From: Pseudozobellia thermophila
Lineage (GTDB): Bacteria > Bacteroidota > Bacteroidia > Flavobacteriales > Flavobacteriaceae
Length of the DNA stretch: 64,000 nt
NCBI RefSeq assembly: GCF_900141855.1
Contig: NZ_FQYU01000012.1
Span: forward strand, 1 to 64,000
Direction: 5' to 3'
Made by a program: the position numbers and the translations under genes. Positions 1 through 7,219 of the stretch are shown one piece after another (position 1 is the stretch's first letter; each line of letters begins with the position of its first letter). The notes under the pieces are model-generated. The model was not told where the DNA came from. It ran no database searches and saw nothing but the letters and a program-made list of their open reading frames with translations.

Positions 1-139
1 AAAAAGGTGTATCACAAATAGGATGCGGAGCAAGTTATTTTAAAATAAAAAAGGTGGTTTAAGGCAAAAAGAAAATATTGATTAACTTTAGAGAACTGGA
101 CTATGGCTTTTCATAGGAGCCATTGTTAGCCACAGTTTT
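1..139. other. Left-edge stretch without a supported gene
   Basis: No complete gene is visible. A plus-strand frame at 3-62 reads through to a TAA and could be the last 19 codons of a gene outside the window, but it is too short to support. Positions 125-134 (GTTAGCCACA) are the exact reverse complement of 1318-1327, so the two minus-strand genes between them are bracketed by a 10-bp inverted box. Beside it, ATGGCT (102-107) and AGCCCAT (117-123) can form an imperfect hairpin with one unpaired base. Confidence 0.4.
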
Positions 140-766
140 TTATTTTCCATCTCTTTGTTTGATTCCATCAAGTTTGCCAGTTGGAAGTGTAGAATAAATT
201 CCGCTGACTTTCTTCGGTAGCGCAATCATATATTCGACAATTACATTAGTCAAGTCAAAAAGTTGTCCAACAGTCTCGTGGTTATCCGTATCTATTTGTC
301 CAGGATGTACTGCATCATTTCCAGTAACTCTAACAATGTCAAGAGATTGTTGAACAATATCTGGAAGTCCTTTTTTAACTAAACTTCCAATGTCATTGTT
401 AATGTTTTTTCCCTCTTCTCCAAGTTCTTTACATAAAACCTGAATTCCAAGTCTTAACAAAGCTGCAGCACCTCGTGGCGATTTATTACTTATAGAAGCA
501 GCTTCTAAATAAATTTTCTTGACATTTTCAGGCATTTCAGGATTAGGAAATGGTGAATTTCCAGTATCTGGATAGTACATTTTTTCACTAATCCAGATTG
601 AAGTTTCATCACAATGTTGACAAGTGCACGAACCAAGAATATTGTAATTTTGGTTACTATGATTTCCAAACCGCATAGTTCTTACTTGCCATTCTTGTTT
701 TGACAAAACTCCACAACTTGGGCAAGTAAATGATTTTTGATGTAATTGAGGTTGTATATATTTCAT
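140..766 (-). CDS. Zinc-ribbon DUF4145 (HEPN-like) protein
   Basis: A 208-residue protein from the ATG at 766. A TTG two codons upstream is possible, but the ATG gives a clean ATGA overlap with the preceding gene. Residues 15-18 (CPSC) and 49-52 (CQHC) form a zinc ribbon. The rest matches the DUF4145 pattern as I know it: SPRGAAALLRLG near 96-107, GLP near 133, and GNDAVHPGQID near 149-159. DUF4145 belongs to the HEPN-like helical superfamily, whose members are often RNases or nucleic-acid effectors in toxin and defence systems; the GNxAxH segment would be the relevant motif. It is co-transcribed with the gene upstream (4-nt overlap). Base composition is clearly AT-richer than the surrounding core genes, and it sits beside a recombinase, so acquisition by transfer is likely. 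The family call is good; the function is unknown. Confidence 0.8.
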   Translation of the reverse strand: MKYIQPQLHQKSFTCPSCGVLSKQEWQVRTMRFGNHSNQNYNILGSCTCQHCDETSIWISEKMYYPDTGNSPFPNPEMPENVKKIYLEAASISNKSPRGAAALLRLGIQVLCKELGEEGKNINNDIGSLVKKGLPDIVQQSLDIVRVTGNDAVHPGQIDTDNHETVGQLFDLTNVIVEYMIALPKKVSGIYSTLPTGKLDGIKQRDGK

Positions 767-1311
767 TGACAATTTTTTATTATCATTCTTAACTTTCTTC
801 TCAGATTATCCCAATCTGAAGAATCCCATTCTGCATTTTTAAGTTTATTTCTATAATTTTCTAATGTCTTTTTTAAACCTTTAAGGAACAAAGTTGCATT
901 TATTGTTTTCGTTGATGAATTATAAATTTCTCCTTTTCTCTGGATTTTCCAACCAGAAGTAGTTTCTGATTGATGAAGAATTCCACATCGTACATTTACA
1001 TAGAAAGGTTTAGAAATTTCTTTAAAGGCAACAAATTCCGGCTCAGTCGTTAAAAACAATCTAAATGCTTTTTCACTTTTGTTCTTTGTGTCTTCCCATC
1101 CATTTTTGAAAGAAATAAGTGATTCAATCATTAGACAGGAAACTGCCATAATACTAAATCCATTTTTATCTTTCCTATCTAAACTTTCTATTGGACGAAT
1201 ATATCTTTCGTAAAATCTATCATAAATAAAGTCAGCAATTTTTTCTTGCTCTGAATTGTTGATTAGGTCACTTAATTCTTGACTATTAATATTTTCTGAT
1301 AGTTGTGTCAT
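763..1311 (-). CDS. Hypothetical protein with an Rx4H HEPN-type motif
   Basis: A 182-residue cytoplasmic protein, mostly helical by eye, without signal peptide or membrane segment. I do not recognise a named family. Residues 108-113 (RCGILH) fit the Rx4H active-site signature of HEPN ribonucleases, and the acidic N-terminal helices followed by this motif would suit a HEPN four-helix bundle; this is inference from one motif. Its stop overlaps the ATG of the DUF4145 gene by four bases, so the two are translationally coupled. Upstream lies the palindrome-rich region and then the recombinase gene on the other strand. It is AT-rich like its partner and unlike the core genome, again suggesting a mobile two-gene module. 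Confidence 0.7.
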   Translation of the reverse strand: MTQLSENINSQELSDLINNSEQEKIADFIYDRFYERYIRPIESLDRKDKNGFSIMAVSCLMIESLISFKNGWEDTKNKSEKAFRLFLTTEPEFVAFKEISKPFYVNVRCGILHQSETTSGWKIQRKGEIYNSSTKTINATLFLKGLKKTLENYRNKLKNAEWDSSDWDNLRRKLRMIIKNCQ

Positions 1312-1317
1312 TTAAAT

Positions 1318-1592
1318 TGTGGCTAACGGCCAGACGGCTATGGCGAGTTGCGAGGTATGCCTGGCATACCTAGGCAAGGGGTCGCCATTAGACGCACATT
1401 CGCTATAGGCGGTGATGTCGATGGTACCGACCGCGAACAGCTCCGTCCGAGTTTTCAAGGATGAAATATAGCAAATTTTATGGGCGAATGTGCAGTCGTA
1501 CTGTCTGGCCGATGGTCGATGGTAGGAAAAAAAGGTAGGGCGGCGGCCTCGACCGCCCGGTTTTTTACGGGCCGGAGGTATCATCGACCATC
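1318..1592. repeat. Nested palindromes, integron attC-like or mobile-element end
   Basis: Several inverted repeats are packed here. GGCCAGAC (1328-1335) pairs with 1503-1510, GCACATTCGC (1394-1403) with 1484-1493, ATGGCGA (1340-1346) with 1382-1388, and AGGTATGCC (1353-1361) with 1363-1371. A second palindrome has 11-bp arms GATGGTCGATG (1511-1521) and CATCGACCATC (1582-1592) around an inner GGGCGG/CCGCCC stem. TGTGGCTAAC at 1318-1327 is repeated inverted at 125-134. Long imperfect palindromes ending in GTTAGCC-type boxes beside a tyrosine recombinase recall attC recombination sites, but the box departs from the GTTRRRY consensus, so this is inference. The 90-codon minus-strand frame across it is a by-product of the repeat. 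Confidence 0.65.
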
Positions 1593-1650
1593 ACGTAAAT
1601 ATATGCAACTTTCTTGTGTCGCTCCAAAAATATAAAAAAACAACTAATCC

Positions 1651-1734
1651 TTTGTATATCAATCGATACAAGCTTAAACATACATATTTATTTTGTATAT
1701 CAAAATTTGTATCTTCGAAAAAATGATATACAAA
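1651..1734. promoter_or_regulatory. Three copies of an 11-bp motif upstream of the recombinase gene
   Basis: TTTGTATATCA occurs at 1651-1661 and 1692-1702 in direct orientation and exactly inverted at 1724-1734, the last copy ending 8 bp before the recombinase start codon. The last two form an inverted pair with a 21-bp gap. They could be an operator for the recombinase gene or binding arms of a recombination site; the sequence does not decide between these. Confidence 0.5.
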
Positions 1735-1742
1735 ATACCTAG

Positions 1743-2810
1743 GTGCATCTTTTAAATTATACATTTAAATTCGATTCACATCGGGGGAAAAATGTAATTC
1801 TTGTGCTGTTTAAATTTAACAAAAAACTACAGGCAGACTTACGGGAAAGGTTTCCCTCGGTAAAATGGAGCAAGACCAAAAAGGCATGGTACCTGCCCGA
1901 TTTGCCTGCGGTAAGGCGCGAGCTAAACCTAAGCCCCAAACCACCCAGCGGCAAAGTACAGGTTCAAATCCATCCTGTAAACCAAGGGGCCTACGCGAAT
2001 TTGCACGACCAATTGCTGTTAAAGGGGTATAGCGATAATACGATTCGCATCTATTTGGCCGAATTTCGTCATTTGCTCCGGTTACTCGGTCCTTTTCCCG
2101 TGGCCGAGCTTAATTCGCAAAGGCTTAAAGACTATTTTTTGTACTGTATAAAGGTAGAGGGCATGGGCGAGCGCAAAATAAACGGTAAGATCAATGCGGT
2201 GAAATTTTATTTTGAACAGGTGCTGCACCGCCCAAAAATGTTCTTCGATATTCCCAGGCCCAAAAAACCTTTGACCCTGCCTAAAATGTTAAGTAAGGCC
2301 GAAGTGAAAAAGGTATTGGCGCTTACAAGCAATACCAAACATCGCATTGCCCTACAACTATGTTACGGTATGGGCCTGAGGGTGTCCGAAGTGGTCAATT
2401 TAAAGATAGACGATATAGACGGCAAACGAATGGTGGTGCGAATAGTAGGGGCCAAGGGAAAGAAAGATCGGTACGTGCCCCTGCCCAAAAGCCTGCTCCC
2501 GCAATTAAGGGCCTATTATTCGGCGTATAGGCCCAAAGAATATTTGCTTGAAGGCCAATACGGGGGGGCTTATTCGAAAAGCAGTGTTCAGCAGGCCTTT
2601 AAAAAGGCCATGCAAAAAGCGGGGATTAAAAAGAAGATCGGCGTACACGGTTTACGGCACAGTTACGCTACCCATTTACTCGAGGCCGGGGCCGATATGC
2701 GCTTTATTCAAGAACTGCTCGGGCACAACAGCATTAAAACCACCCAAATCTATACGAAAGTGAGTCCCCGAAGCTTATCGAACATCCAAAGCCCTTTAGA
2801 TTCCCTGTAA
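1743..2810 (+). CDS. Tyrosine recombinase (XerC/D / integron-integrase-like)
   Basis: A 355-residue site-specific recombinase that would cut and rejoin DNA through a phosphotyrosine. The N-terminal ~65 residues resemble the arm-type extension of Bacteroidota integrases (..VKWSKTKKAWYLP..), followed by a SAM-like core-binding domain (~75-165) and a catalytic domain (~175-350). The catalytic set is complete: R213 (GLRVSE), a lysine in GAKGKKDR (~236-240), H302 and R305 (HGLRH), H328 (GHN) and Y337 (IYTKV). I see no extra helix typical of true IntI enzymes between the two catalytic boxes. The start is GTG; no in-frame ATG lies upstream. It is divergent from the two cassette-like genes and preceded by repeats, so it may mobilise them. 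Well recognised as a family; its target site is unknown. Confidence 0.9.
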   Translation: MHLLNYTFKFDSHRGKNVILVLFKFNKKLQADLRERFPSVKWSKTKKAWYLPDLPAVRRELNLSPKPPSGKVQVQIHPVNQGAYANLHDQLLLKGYSDNTIRIYLAEFRHLLRLLGPFPVAELNSQRLKDYFLYCIKVEGMGERKINGKINAVKFYFEQVLHRPKMFFDIPRPKKPLTLPKMLSKAEVKKVLALTSNTKHRIALQLCYGMGLRVSEVVNLKIDDIDGKRMVVRIVGAKGKKDRYVPLPKSLLPQLRAYYSAYRPKEYLLEGQYGGAYSKSSVQQAFKKAMQKAGIKKKIGVHGLRHSYATHLLEAGADMRFIQELLGHNSIKTTQIYTKVSPRSLSNIQSPLDSL

Positions 2811-3213
2811 GGTGGCCTAGTGGCAAACCCTTCGGCAATAGGGTAGGGGACAAGCCTTTTCCCAACCCGGGGAAGGCCTCCAAGGCAACCTTTAACCGAA
2901 ACTTAAATGGGTAAAGAAACGTCCTTTGCTATGGCATCCTTATAATAGGTTAGGTGCAATACCGTAATTCTCGTCGATATCGCATTAAGGTAACTTTGCC
3001 TATATGTGAAAAAGGTATTTGGGCAAAAAGGGAGGAAATAAGAAAGATAATTATGCAATTATTTACGTTGAAAGGTAAAAATTAGGGGTTAAAATACCAA
3101 TTTTAACATAATTTATAGGAAAATTGGGCCAAACCTATGAATTTTTATTAAGTATAGGGACACGGGTTTTAGTGAACTTTGTCGATAGATATAAACCCCT
3201 AATCGAATTAGTT
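2811..3213. other. Intergenic region before the PD40 gene
   Basis: Roughly 400 bp with no convincing gene or strong terminator. The last 150 bp are AT-rich and probably carry the promoter of the PD40-porP pair. A frame open from a TTG at 3124 joins the next gene in frame, but it would put a poor leader in front of a good signal peptide, so I start that gene at the ATG at 3214. Confidence 0.4.
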
Positions 3214-4476
3214 ATGAAAAATTCGCTAACCTGTAATGTGTTTTTCGCATTAGCAATTTCCTGTTACTGCAGTACAGTAACGGCACAGTACTCTACCAAA
3301 TCAAATGCTGTGGCTGACCGTCAGATCGAAAGAAAGATGGAACACTACAGAATTTTGAAAGACCAAGGCTATACCGACCAAGAAATCTTCGAAGACTTGG
3401 GCAATGCCAATTTTTTAAGTGAAAACTACGCTGCCGCCTCATTTTGGTACGGGCAGTTGAAAGAATCAAAAAAGGGTGAGCCCCTTAGCAAGAGCTATCA
3501 AAAGCGCTACCTTTTTGCCCTGAAGAAATCGGGTCAGGTCGCCGATACGGCTGCACTGGAAAACACCGATTGGCTCGCCGAGGTAAAAAGCGATTACCAA
3601 ATAAGGCCGAACACGGTCGAAAGCTTTTTAGACCGTCCTATTTCCGAGCGCTATCGCGAGCTCGATTTTCAAAGTTCGAACGGCAGTTTTGTGGTCGACG
3701 ACCAAAAAGTGGCCGAACAAGGGCTGAGATCGGTTATCGGCGATCAAGAAGACAAGGAACACCCCTATAAATTACCGGTAGCGGTGAGTCCCGACGGAAA
3801 CACGGCCTACTTTAGCAAGATCGTTGAAGAAAAGCCTTTGTACGGCCTGTTCTCTAAAAAGGAGCAAGTACACAGGATCTACCGTGCCGAGCGCGTCAAC
3901 GGCAAGTGGACCAATATAGAGGAGGTGGCCGCCGCACCCAAGCACGCATCGGCCAAGCACCCCGCCATATCGGCCGACGGCAAACGCTTGTTCTTCGCCT
4001 CCAACATGCCCGGAAGCTTTGGCGACTTCGACATCTATGTATCCGAAATCTTAAGTGACGGTAGCTTGGGCGTGGCCAAGAACCTGGGCCGCAAGGTAAA
4101 TACCGAAAAGAACGAACTCTACCCCAAAGTGGTGGGCAATAAGACCCTGTTCTTCGCCTCGGAAGGTAGAAGGGGATACGGCGGACTCGATGTGTACATG
4201 ACCCAAGTCGATAAAAAACGCGTTGACCTGGCCATGAACCTCGGCAGCGATATCAACAGCGACGACGACGATTTTGCCATCGCCTTTACAAGCGAGACCG
4301 GTAAGGCATACGTACTGTCCAACCGTGGCAGCAGTAGAAACAAGGTTGAGCGTATTGCCTTTACCTATGCCGAACAAGAAGACGTAGCAGACGATAAGAA
4401 CGAATACAACTTAATGGAAGCCCTGAATTCGGAAAGTCAAATTCGTTATACCACATCAATTTTTGAAGATGAATAA
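3214..4476 (+). CDS. Secreted PD40/TPR-like protein, partner of PorP/SprF
   Basis: A 420-residue envelope protein starting at the ATG that opens a signal peptide (hydrophobic core, cleavage after VTAQ). An N-terminal helical section (~30-150) looks TPR-like. The C-terminal half (~185-400) carries WD40-like PD40 beta-propeller repeats: SPDGNTAYFS, SADGKRLFFASNMPG, DFDIYVSE and GYGGLDVY. In Bacteroidota such proteins usually end in an OmpA/MotB peptidoglycan-binding domain and sit next to a PorP/SprF protein, as here. This one stops without any OmpA domain, while the downstream PorP carries a SPOR-like tail. It probably forms a periplasmic scaffold with that protein. The next gene starts 115 bp downstream, so an operon is likely. 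It could serve a type IX secretion or adhesin-export pathway, but no secreted substrate is adjacent. Confidence 0.8.
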   Translation: MKNSLTCNVFFALAISCYCSTVTAQYSTKSNAVADRQIERKMEHYRILKDQGYTDQEIFEDLGNANFLSENYAAASFWYGQLKESKKGEPLSKSYQKRYLFALKKSGQVADTAALENTDWLAEVKSDYQIRPNTVESFLDRPISERYRELDFQSSNGSFVVDDQKVAEQGLRSVIGDQEDKEHPYKLPVAVSPDGNTAYFSKIVEEKPLYGLFSKKEQVHRIYRAERVNGKWTNIEEVAAAPKHASAKHPAISADGKRLFFASNMPGSFGDFDIYVSEILSDGSLGVAKNLGRKVNTEKNELYPKVVGNKTLFFASEGRRGYGGLDVYMTQVDKKRVDLAMNLGSDINSDDDDFAIAFTSETGKAYVLSNRGSSRNKVERIAFTYAEQEDVADDKNEYNLMEALNSESQIRYTTSIFEDE

Positions 4477-4591
4477 GAAAACTGGTCAATAGTGTAGGCC
4501 GTGCGGTTACCACCAGCGGCCTACATATTAAAACTATGACCTGTTTTGGCCGGCCTTTATGGCCCTACCATTAACCCCAAATATCACTACC

Positions 4592-6505
4592 ATGAGCTAT
4601 ACCAGTAATACTACCAATAGATTTGGCCTGCTTTTCTTGTTCTGTGCCCTGTTTGGGTTACAGATGAGCCAAGGCCAAGAAGCACCTCTTACCGAAATCA
4701 ATTCAAAAAGCACCTATCACAACCAATTGTTCTATAACCGGTTCTTGATCAACCCTACCTTTTCCTTGGTACGCGAGAACAAATCGTACATCAATATCTT
4801 GCACAGAAACCAATATGCAACCTTTGAAGACAACGACCAGAACTATTTTTTGGGCTTTAGCAACCGTTTGAACAACAACACCGCCCTGGGCATCAGTGTG
4901 TATAGCCAGTGGTCGGGAGTGGTACAGGAGTTTGGTTTTAACGCCAACTACGCCACGGCCGTGCGCCTGGGCGAAAAGAACAAGCTGACCTTCGGTACCA
5001 ACATTACCTATTACAACGAAGGGCTCGACCGTAACCGGATCGTAGCCGTAGAGAACGACAATAAGATACTCGAATCGAAAAAAGAGAGCAAAGTGGCCAT
5101 TCAGCCCGGGGTAACCCTTTCCCTTGGTAGTTTCGACTTTGGCCTATACGCCACAGACCTGTTCAAGTACAACCAAACCGCCAATACCTTCTTGACCACC
5201 ATGAGCACCAAAAGCGTAAAGGCATCGGTACAGTACAGCCATAACTTTATGGCCAACAGGGGGATCTTTGCCCATGCCAGGCTTATGCCCTTGGTACAGG
5301 TGGGGCAGAATACCGACGGAAGTCTGGACTATGTGGGTTCAGTGGTGTTGGATATGCCTACCTTCGGATGGTTTCAGGCCAATTACGACGATACCTACGG
5401 ACTCAGTACGGGTCTGGGGTTCAACCTGAGCAAGAGAATGTCTATCGGATACCTGCTCGAAAAAGACCTGAACCAAGACGATGCCGACCTGGGCTGGAAC
5501 CACGAAGTGTCGCTGGCCTATAACTTCGACGACCACGGCTCGCAGGTGAACAGCTTGGTAGATACCTCCAACGACGCCCAAATAGACCGTATCGTTAGAA
5601 ATTACGAAGAACAGATATTGCGATTGACGGCCGAGAACGAAAAAGCCACCGGCAAAGACCGTAAATCGTTCAAAAAACAGGCCCAAGAAGCCATTACCGC
5701 CATGGACGACCCCAACTCCCTGGCCTACGAGAACCGCTTGATAATTGATGAAATGATATTGAGGCAAGACTCTATCGACGCCGCAAGGGACGCCGCTTTT
5801 CAGGCCCGCCTCGAAAGCCTGGTCGATGTGTTGAAAAAAGAAATACGCCAATCGAAGCAAGTCGATACCGATGTTGAGGATGAAAAGGAAAAAACACCAA
5901 GGTTCAATACGGCATTGGCCGACAACACCACCAAGACCGAAACTAGGGCGCCACAGGCCGTACCGGCCAAAGCTGCAAACGACGCCAAGCCAGGTTTTGA
6001 TGCCGACGCCAGCGACGACCAGGTGGCAAGCGGTGCAATAGACGACGAAATACGCAAATCGGTAGACAACTTCTTTAACGAAAGGGAAGAGGCCATGAGG
6101 CGCCAAAGGGAGCAGCGCGTGGCGCAGGCCCAGACAAAACCGGTCACCGCAGCTGGCAACGACGCGGCCCAATTGAAGGAAGAGGTCAACCTGCCCATTC
6201 GGGTGCTGAACCAATCGAATATCGTCGGGGCCAAATCGGGCTACTTCGTAATCGCCAACGTGTACAGCAACAAAAAATATATGAACGCCTTTATGGAAAC
6301 ATTAAAGAAACAAGGCCTAAAGGCGGGACAGTTCTATAACAAGGAAAACGGACTATACTATGTTTACCTGGCCGACTACAACTTTAAGGAAGACGCAAAA
6401 AATGCTTATGTGACCAATTTGGACGGTAAGTACAAAGACGAAAAATGGATCATGCAGGTAGATGATCATTCGGCCATAGTGAACAATATGTACGAAGAAT
6501 TCTAA
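4592..6505 (+). CDS. PorP/SprF-family outer-membrane protein with C-terminal SPOR-like domain
   Basis: A 637-residue protein. I place the start at the second ATG (4592), giving a normal signal peptide (GLLFLFCALFGLQMSQGQ); the ATG at 4559 would add 11 polar residues. Residues ~25-310 form the PorP/SprF beta-barrel (..NRFLINPTFSLVRENKSYI.., ALGISVYSQWSG, SIGYLLEKDL). Next come a ~230-residue charged, partly coiled-coil linker and a C-terminal region (~550-637) with SPOR-like strands and helices (SGYFVIANVYSNKKYMNAF, GLYYVYLADYNF). PorP/SprF proteins work with the type IX secretion and gliding machinery. SPOR domains bind denuded peptidoglycan, so this tail could anchor the barrel to the cell wall and replace the OmpA domain missing from its partner. 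The start context (aaatatcactaccATGA) resembles those at 6819 and 7220. Confidence 0.82.
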   Translation: MSYTSNTTNRFGLLFLFCALFGLQMSQGQEAPLTEINSKSTYHNQLFYNRFLINPTFSLVRENKSYINILHRNQYATFEDNDQNYFLGFSNRLNNNTALGISVYSQWSGVVQEFGFNANYATAVRLGEKNKLTFGTNITYYNEGLDRNRIVAVENDNKILESKKESKVAIQPGVTLSLGSFDFGLYATDLFKYNQTANTFLTTMSTKSVKASVQYSHNFMANRGIFAHARLMPLVQVGQNTDGSLDYVGSVVLDMPTFGWFQANYDDTYGLSTGLGFNLSKRMSIGYLLEKDLNQDDADLGWNHEVSLAYNFDDHGSQVNSLVDTSNDAQIDRIVRNYEEQILRLTAENEKATGKDRKSFKKQAQEAITAMDDPNSLAYENRLIIDEMILRQDSIDAARDAAFQARLESLVDVLKKEIRQSKQVDTDVEDEKEKTPRFNTALADNTTKTETRAPQAVPAKAANDAKPGFDADASDDQVASGAIDDEIRKSVDNFFNEREEAMRRQREQRVAQAQTKPVTAAGNDAAQLKEEVNLPIRVLNQSNIVGAKSGYFVIANVYSNKKYMNAFMETLKKQGLKAGQFYNKENGLYYVYLADYNFKEDAKNAYVTNLDGKYKDEKWIMQVDDHSAIVNNMYEEF

Positions 6506-6560
6506 AATATTAACTTATGGTTAGTGGGACCTGATTTTTTTGGTAGAAAATTAGGCAAAG

Positions 6561-6590
6561 ACAGCGGGGGAGGCCCCGCTGTTTTTTTTG
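6561..6590 (+). terminator. Rho-independent terminator after the porP gene
   Basis: ACAGCGGGG and CCCCGCTGT form a 9-bp GC-rich stem with a short loop, followed by eight T residues. It ends the PD40-porP transcript. Confidence 0.9.
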
Positions 6591-6818
6591 GTTTTTTATG
6601 GTGACGACCTGTTTTTTGTATGTGAAATCTGGGTTTTAAGGGGTAAACCAAGCCATCGATTAATGGTAAAAATGTCGATTAAATGCATAGAAATCGGGTC
6701 TTTTGGTGCATTTTGACGAAAAGGGAGGCCTTCCAAAAGATCGGGGAGCAAATTTTATTATGTTTACTAAACCAAAATGATTTAAACCTAATTTATTAAC
6801 TCCCAAATCCCATTTACC

Positions 6819-6890
6819 ATGACACACTACCTACACCGTTTCCGTAAAAGACGTACCACCGAAACCCCAAAACGGGTACAGGGCCTCTGA
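6819..6890 (+). CDS. Possible 23-residue basic peptide
   Basis: ATG at 6819 opens a 23-codon frame ending in TGA. The product starts MTHYLHRFRKRRTTETPK and is strongly basic. Support comes from the start context: aaatcccatttaccATGA here, aaaatcccactaccATGA before the response regulator and aaatatcactaccATGA before the PorP gene are near-identical, and an AT-rich promoter-like stretch lies just upstream. It stands alone between the porP terminator and the response regulator. It could be a small functional protein or a leader for the downstream gene. No family can be assigned. Confidence 0.4.
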   Translation: MTHYLHRFRKRRTTETPKRVQGL

Positions 6891-7219
6891 ATCTTGAAGA
6901 GGATTAAATAGACGTCGTTCCGGTCTTGGTACCTAGCGGTACCGGCACCTGAAAAATTCACCAAGCGTAAGAAAATTGCTGTTGCTTTTGTAAAAAGCAA
7001 GAACGTTGGGAGTACCCTCCCCTGATACGTCCATGCCTTTTGTCAACAGTCAAGACCGTTGCTTCCCCGAACTAACCATTAGGGGAGAAGGGCCCTTCTA
7101 CGCCAAATTTCAAGCCTCTTGCCCATACGGCAATGCGATAGAAACAGAATTTTGATTACCAGATTTAACCAGGGTATGTCTTTGTTTTTTCAAAGGCTTG
7201 CCCGCAAAATCCCACTACC
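6891..7219 (+). other. Hairpin-rich leader or non-coding region before the response regulator
   Basis: About 330 bp with no ORF but several inverted repeats: GGTACC pairs around 6930-6945, TTGCTTTT with AAAAAGCAA around 6982-7000, GGGAG with CTCCC around 7008-7021, and a perfect 14-bp palindrome AGAAGGGCCCTTCT at about 7086-7099. It may be a structured 5' leader or small RNA; none matches a class I recognise. Confidence 0.35.

Noticed and set aside
3-62. Plus-strand frame ending in TAA at the left edge
   Set aside because: Only 19 codons are visible and nothing identifies a family, so it cannot be supported as the end of a gene.
1312-1584. 90-codon minus-strand ORF across the palindromic block
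   Set aside because: Its sequence is dictated by the inverted repeats, it is rich in Arg/Pro/Ser with no domain, and it overlaps the likely recombination site; treated as a repeat artefact.
32-1600. Classical integron with attC array
   Set aside because: The recombinase lacks the extra IntI helix, the boxes deviate from GTTRRRY, and only one cassette-like unit is visible; recorded only as integron-like.
1955-1985. GGTTCAAATCC, resembling a tRNA T-loop
   Set aside because: It lies inside the recombinase coding sequence and no acceptor, D or anticodon stems can be built around it.
5339-6214. Long minus-strand frames (up to 291 codons) opposite the PorP gene
   Set aside because: They lie antisense to a well-supported gene, have no recognisable domain and arise from its codon bias.
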